From Anaerosacchariphilus hominis (lineage in GTDB: Bacteria; Bacillota; Clostridia; Lachnospirales; Lachnospiraceae), in NCBI RefSeq assembly GCF_014290175.1, contig NZ_JACOOR010000003.1, positions 1 through 64,000 on the forward strand: DNA of 64,000 bases, written 5' to 3'. The position numbers were made by a program, and so were the translations under genes. The notes under the pieces were generated by a model. It was not told the origin of the DNA. It ran no database searches and saw nothing but the letters and a program-made list of their open reading frames with translations. Each line of letters starts with the position of its first letter. Position 1 is the first letter of the stretch. Positions 60,193 through 64,000 of the stretch are shown in pieces.

Positions 60193-61686
60193 TCACCTCC
60201 GCTTTGTCGCATATCGCATCACTTCCTCCTGATTTGCTTCCGCTATATCCAGTTCGCCGGTAATCCGTCCCTCGCACATGACAATAATGCGATCCGACAT
60301 CCGAAGAAGCTCCGGCAGTTCGGATGAAATCATAATGATGGATTTTCCTTCGTCGGCAAGCTCATTCATCAGCTTATATATTTCATTTTTACCACCCACA
60401 TCGATTCCCCTTGTAGGCTCATCAAAAATAAGAATATCGCAGTTTCTTAACAGCCATTTTGATACGACTACCTTCTGCTGATTTCCTCCCGACAGATTTC
60501 TGACTGCTGTTTTCACTGATGCAGTCTTAGTTCGGACCTTAGCCGCATACTCTTTAGAAACCTCTGTCAGCTTCCGGTCGTTCACAAACAGGGAGGTACT
60601 CAGACGTTCCAACGAGGGCAGCACCATATTGTCTTCCACGCTCAGTCCCAGACACAGACCGTATCGTTTCCGATCCTCGGAAAGATATCCGATTCCCGCG
60701 CGTACGCTGTCCCGGGGACAGTTGATCCGGACTTCTTTTCCCCGAATACGTATGACACCACTTTCCCGCTTGTCCGCTCCGCAGATCAGGCGCGCCGTTT
60801 CCGTACGTCCTGCTCCCATCAGTCCCGCAAACCCCAGAATTTCTCCCTTTCGCAGCTGGAAGGATACGTCCTTTACATCGGCAGAATTCAGATGCTCTGC
60901 CTCCAGTACTACTTCCGCCCCCGGATCCACATTTGACTGCATCTTCGGCTCCTCATAGATCACCCGTCCCACCATCAGCTGAACGACTTCATCTATGGTT
61001 ACCTCTTCCGTATTTACGCTTTTTACAAACTGTCCGTCCCGCATTACGGTAATGCGGTCTGTGATCTGCTTCAACTCATCCATTCGATGGGATATGTAAA
61101 TCACACTCACCCCATTTGCCTTCAGCCGTCGGATGAAGGTAAACAGTTCTTCTATCTCACCGTCCGTCAGCGCAGCTGTAGGCTCATCCAGTACCAGAAT
61201 CTTTGTATTGGGAAATGAAAGCGCTTTCGCGATTTCCACCATCTGCTGCTTTGCCACTGTCAGATATTTCACCACCGTTCTGGGCTGAATATTCAGATGG
61301 AGTGACTGCAGTAATTCTTCTGCCGCCTGGTTCTGTTCCCTCTGATTCAGGAAAAATCCCCTGACATTCTCTCTTCCTATATAGATATTTTCCGCCACAG
61401 TCAGATCTGGCATCAGATTCAGTTCCTGATGTACGATACTGATTCCTCTCTTCTGCGCGTCATGAGGACTTTGAATATCGATCGGTTCCCCGAAAAGCTC
61501 GATGGAACCCTCATCTTTTGTATACACACCGGTCAGTATTTTCATCAGAGTGGATTTTCCTGCGCCGTTCTCTCCTACAAGTGCCAGCACTTCTCCTTCT
61601 CTTACTTCCAACTGTGCATGATCCAGTGCATGAACTCCGGGAAAGTATTTCTCTATCCCTTCCATACGTAGAATTACAGGTTGCAT
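60193..61686 (-). CDS. rbsA: Sugar ABC transporter tandem ATPase (RbsA-like)
   Basis: This 497-residue protein is two fused ATPase domains. The first has Walker A GENGAGKST (about 38-46) and Walker B ILVLDEPTAALT. In the second the Walker A is replaced by GLMGAGRTE (about 280-288), as is usual for RbsA-type subunits. Its signature LSGGNQQKVVVSKWLL and Walker B ILIFDEPTRGIDV are intact. It drives the RbsC channel. Confidence 0.95.
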   Translation of the reverse strand: MQPVILRMEGIEKYFPGVHALDHAQLEVREGEVLALVGENGAGKSTLMKILTGVYTKDEGSIELFGEPIDIQSPHDAQKRGISIVHQELNLMPDLTVAENIYIGRENVRGFFLNQREQNQAAEELLQSLHLNIQPRTVVKYLTVAKQQMVEIAKALSFPNTKILVLDEPTAALTDGEIEELFTFIRRLKANGVSVIYISHRMDELKQITDRITVMRDGQFVKSVNTEEVTIDEVVQLMVGRVIYEEPKMQSNVDPGAEVVLEAEHLNSADVKDVSFQLRKGEILGFAGLMGAGRTETARLICGADKRESGVIRIRGKEVRINCPRDSVRAGIGYLSEDRKRYGLCLGLSVEDNMVLPSLERLSTSLFVNDRKLTEVSKEYAAKVRTKTASVKTAVRNLSGGNQQKVVVSKWLLRNCDILIFDEPTRGIDVGGKNEIYKLMNELADEGKSIIMISSELPELLRMSDRIIVMCEGRITGELDIAEANQEEVMRYATKRR

Positions 61687-61737
61687 CCCGTTCTCCTTTC
61701 CTGCTTTGCGTTCACTTCCGTGTCAGCCTTTTGGAGA

Positions 61738-61771
61738 ATATCTGCCCCGTCACCAGGTACGGAGCAGATAT
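61738..61771 (-). other. Intercistronic hairpin between cupin and rbsA genes
   Basis: ATATCTGC (61738-61745) pairs with GCAGATAT (61764-61771), with additional pairing inside. No T-run follows. A processing or stability role is likely. Confidence 0.5.
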
Positions 61772-61784
61772 CTGCTATATAGAT

Positions 61785-62696
61785 TTAAAAGGAAGGTGTT
61801 ATTACAAAGGTAGCATGAACCTGCTCATGTCCGTAATTCATCAGAGAATATTCCATTCCCGCCGGAATGTAAATAGCTTCTCCCTCCATGACCTTGAAGG
61901 TCTCCCGGGACTCTGTCATGAATACGCCCATCTCTCCGGAAACTACAAAGATGCACTCTTCTCCCTTATGGGAATCCGGCTCTGAAATTCTTGTCTGGAT
62001 ACCTCCTGCCGGAATGATGTACTCTCCGACCTGGATAGCGTCATTGGATACACTGATCTTCATAAGAATCGGGAAATCCAGTCCGCGTACTACGCGAAGC
62101 TTATCTTCCTCGCTTACCTTATAGAGATACTGGGTCTCCTTCCGCATTTCCTCGAAATCACAGGGCCATTTTCCGATGTCATAAACAGTACCCAGCTTTG
62201 TATTCCGGTAGAAAGGACGGGGCTCCGGGAATTCCTCCCGTGTTCCTCTCTTGTACATATTCCATTTTCCGTCCATGTCTGTGGGGAACAGCTGATCGTC
62301 TACGATACCTGGAGAGCAGGAAAACATCTTCGCCTTGGTCTGTCCGAAGTTGAATCCGCAGTGTACACAGCCCTTCGGCATAATCAGTGCTTCGCCTGCC
62401 TTTACAGTAACTGCCTGACCACTGAAGGGGCTCACCTGGGTCAGCTCACCTTCCAGTACAATATAAATCTCATCATTTGGATGATAATCAGGCGGACCGT
62501 ACTGACAGCCCGGGGCCAGTTCAAAGTAAGCCGCAAATAAGTTCGGTGTGCTTACCAGCAGGGTGTTTAAATCGCTGTGGGGGATGTCGAAATCCGGATA
62601 TGTAAAATACCCGAGTTTCTCTCTGGTGATCAAAATCGGTTCGTTTTTGATTCCACCCTCTGTATAAGGATGATTTCTGAATTCAATTCTTGCCAT
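61785..62696 (-). CDS. Tandem-cupin (bicupin) protein
   Basis: This 303-residue protein has two cupin barrels. The first has YHPNDEIYIVLEGE and GEALIMPKGCVHCGFN (about 70-115). The second has SHKGEECIFVVSGE and GEAIYIPAGMEYSLMN (about 240-290). Histidine and glutamate metal ligands are present in both, though the first His-x-His is HPN. It is cytoplasmic, with no signal. Bicupins include oxalate decarboxylases, dioxygenases and sugar-processing enzymes; the reaction here is unknown. Between regulator and transporter genes, it is probably an enzyme of the imported sugar's pathway. Confidence 0.82.
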   Translation of the reverse strand: MARIEFRNHPYTEGGIKNEPILITREKLGYFTYPDFDIPHSDLNTLLVSTPNLFAAYFELAPGCQYGPPDYHPNDEIYIVLEGELTQVSPFSGQAVTVKAGEALIMPKGCVHCGFNFGQTKAKMFSCSPGIVDDQLFPTDMDGKWNMYKRGTREEFPEPRPFYRNTKLGTVYDIGKWPCDFEEMRKETQYLYKVSEEDKLRVVRGLDFPILMKISVSNDAIQVGEYIIPAGGIQTRISEPDSHKGEECIFVVSGEMGVFMTESRETFKVMEGEAIYIPAGMEYSLMNYGHEQVHATFVITPSF

Positions 62697-62754
62697 ATGG
62701 ATTCTCCTTTTCTTTTTATTTTGAATCGCTTTTCGCGATCAGATTCTGCATCAT

Positions 62755-62819
62755 AACGTTTCGACAACTCGTTAAGTAAAAGAGTGCTTCCACTCTACGC
62801 ATATCGTAACGTTTTGACA
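62755..62819. promoter_or_regulatory. Two direct 12-bp motifs, candidate LacI-family operators
   Basis: AACGTTTCGACA at 62755-62766 and AACGTTTTGACA at 62808-62819 lie 53 bp apart, upstream of the cupin gene. A third copy with one change (AACGATTCGACA on the minus strand) lies beside the regulator's promoter at 63887-63898. A -10-like TATGAT on the minus strand overlaps the first copy. Binding by the adjacent LacI-family protein is inferred. Confidence 0.55.
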
Positions 62820-62845
62820 CTCTGCTTTTTATAAGACCAGAGTGT

Positions 62846-63850
62846 TTATGATACTCTGGCCACTGAGTTTCTCTTTATCAGCCTTACATCCATCTGAATA
62901 TTTTTTTTCTCCAACACTTCGCCGTCCAGAAGCCGAATCAGCATCTTTGCCGCCATATATCCCATCTCATAGGTGGGATGCTCCACACTGGTGATTCCCG
63001 GTCCCAGATACTTCGCTACCAGGGAATCATCGAATTCCACCAGCGAGATATCCTTTCCTATGATAAGTCCCTGCTCTATCATATATTCCGCGCTGCCGAT
63101 GCAGATCTGGTTGTTCCCGGAAAAGATGGCGGTGGGCGGATCTTTTAGCTTTAAGAGTTGTTCCGTACAGGTATATCCTGTCTCCTGATACCAATTTTCC
63201 TGGCAGATATACTCCTCCCGGATCTGTATGCCATGCTGCCTAAGTACATCCTGATAACCTCTGAATCGCTCCACGTCCACATTGAACTCGCCCTTGCCGG
63301 AAATATATGCAATCTTCCGGTGTCCCTGTTCCACCAGTTCCTCCATGGCCATGCAGGCACCACCGTAATTATCCACAACGACTGAATAGCCTTTGCTGCC
63401 CGGTATCATGCGATCCACTTGGACGAACGGTTTTTTTGCCAGCCAGTCCAGTTCCTTTTTCTTCATGGACGGAACCCATACCACGCCGTCCACCAGACTG
63501 CTGAGCTTATCACCGAACTCCCGCAGTTCTGCCGCGCTGTGAACTTCATTAATCGCGTAAACCAGAGTAAAATATCCATTCTCCCGGGCTCTCGCCTCCA
63601 CGCCTCGAATGACTGCTGTATAGAATTCATTGATGATGTCAGGGACTACAGTCAGAATAAATCTGGTAGTGCCTGTCTTAATGGATGCGGCCATCTCATT
63701 TCGGATATATCCCAGTTCACTAATGGCTCGGTTTACCTTTTCTCGTGTCTCCGGGCTGACCCGATCCAGATTATTAATGACTCTGGATACGGTCGAAACG
63801 GCTACCCCGGCACGCTCCGCCACATCTTTAATCGTCGCGTTTGTCTGCAT
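62846..63850 (-). CDS. LacI family transcriptional regulator
   Basis: This 334-residue regulator has the LacI HTH at the N terminus (TIKDVAERAGVAVSTVSRVINNLDRVSPETREKV, about residues 6-40), the hinge, and a periplasmic-binding effector domain (about 60-330) with VDNYGGACMAMEELVEQGHRKIAYI. It probably represses the divergently spaced sugar genes downstream on the same strand and its own promoter, responding to the imported sugar or its phosphate. It is preceded by a consensus-like promoter with an operator candidate at the start site. Confidence 0.94.
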   Translation of the reverse strand: MQTNATIKDVAERAGVAVSTVSRVINNLDRVSPETREKVNRAISELGYIRNEMAASIKTGTTRFILTVVPDIINEFYTAVIRGVEARARENGYFTLVYAINEVHSAAELREFGDKLSSLVDGVVWVPSMKKKELDWLAKKPFVQVDRMIPGSKGYSVVVDNYGGACMAMEELVEQGHRKIAYISGKGEFNVDVERFRGYQDVLRQHGIQIREEYICQENWYQETGYTCTEQLLKLKDPPTAIFSGNNQICIGSAEYMIEQGLIIGKDISLVEFDDSLVAKYLGPGITSVEHPTYEMGYMAAKMLIRLLDGEVLEKKNIQMDVRLIKRNSVARVS

Positions 63851-63886
63851 GTGTTGTACTCATTTCTTTATCGATTCTTTTTGTTT

Positions 63887-63938
63887 TGTCGAATCGTTTT
63901 TACAAGTGTATAGTATCATGCTTTGAACTTTCTGTCAA
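63887..63938 (-). promoter_or_regulatory. Promoter and operator candidate of LacI-type gene
   Basis: Minus strand TTGACA (63933-63938), 17-bp spacer, TACTAT (63910-63915). AACGATTCGACA (63887-63898) lies just downstream of the -10, over the expected start site, where a repressor would block transcription. No gene is seen from 63939 to 64000. Confidence 0.6.
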
Positions 63939-64000
63939 CTACAATTTTTAATTATTTTCTCCTGCCTGTTTCTTCTTTTTCTCTGCTTGATATAGGAAAG

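Overview
The window looks like a chromosomal segment of a Gram-positive anaerobe of the class Clostridia, most likely a Lachnospiraceae. The evidence is the order pyrH-frr-uppS-cdsA-dxr-rseP, a PPi-dependent phosphofructokinase, strong AGGAGG-type ribosome binding sites, and Tn1549-type conjugation genes. The genus cannot be fixed from the sequence. Nearly every gene lies on the minus strand; the exceptions are an XRE regulator near 5.7 kb and pfp near 28.4 kb.

Positions 1 to about 21.15 kb are a nest of mobile DNA. The outer element is a Tn1549-like integrative conjugative element (ICE). Its right end lies just downstream of rseP, and its genes read repA/DUF6017, DUF5348, pcfB, virD4, a small ORF and maff2. 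The virD4 coupling-protein gene is cut in two. Codons 1-99 lie at 18.7-19.0 kb and the rest at 8.66-10.16 kb. Between them sits an 8.53-kb integrative mobilizable element (IME) at 10158-18689. It carries a TndX/TnpX-type large serine recombinase, tnpW, an AT-rich ECF sigma/anti-sigma pair, a DUF3847 gene, an oriT, a MobA/MobL relaxase and a Toprim-helicase replication protein. The two virD4 halves end and begin on the same TGG codon in the same frame, so precise excision should restore a 595-codon gene. Left of maff2 the expected VirB6-like gene is missing. A second mobilization module (0-8.1 kb) is found instead, with VapE, a CHC2 zinc-finger protein, a relaxase, its own oriT, DUF3847, a small winged-helix protein and cargo. 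Both oriTs carry an IncQ/MOBQ-like nic motif beside inverted repeats.

From 21.2 kb the DNA is chromosomal. The pyrH-frr-uppS-cdsA-dxr-rseP operon (UMP kinase, ribosome recycling, isoprenoid and phospholipid synthesis, site-2 protease) starts at a TTGAAA/TATACT promoter. Next come a hairpin-rich intergenic region, an AGCS sodium/amino-acid symporter under a single-aptamer glycine riboswitch with a terminator, and pfp. A Liv-type branched-chain amino-acid ABC operon follows. Then comes a four-gene operon (MBL-fold hydrolase, NYN/OST-HTH protein, GlgX-type debranching enzyme, AEC transporter). Its -10 box abuts the ftsH terminator.

ftsH has its own promoter and a hairpin leader. It is followed by a response regulator/histidine kinase/ABC exporter cluster with a palindromic operator candidate. 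A peptide-import operon (DppD-DppF-SBP-DppB-DppC) continues into an Xaa-Pro peptidase and a cyclophilin, which suggests use of proline-containing peptides. The last block, read from 64 kb leftwards, is a sugar-uptake cluster: LacI regulator, tandem-cupin protein, RbsA/RbsC/RbsB-type ABC transporter, threonine-aldolase-like PLP enzyme and FGGY kinase. Three copies of a 12-bp motif lie beside the regulator and cupin genes.

No rRNA, tRNA or CRISPR array was recognised.
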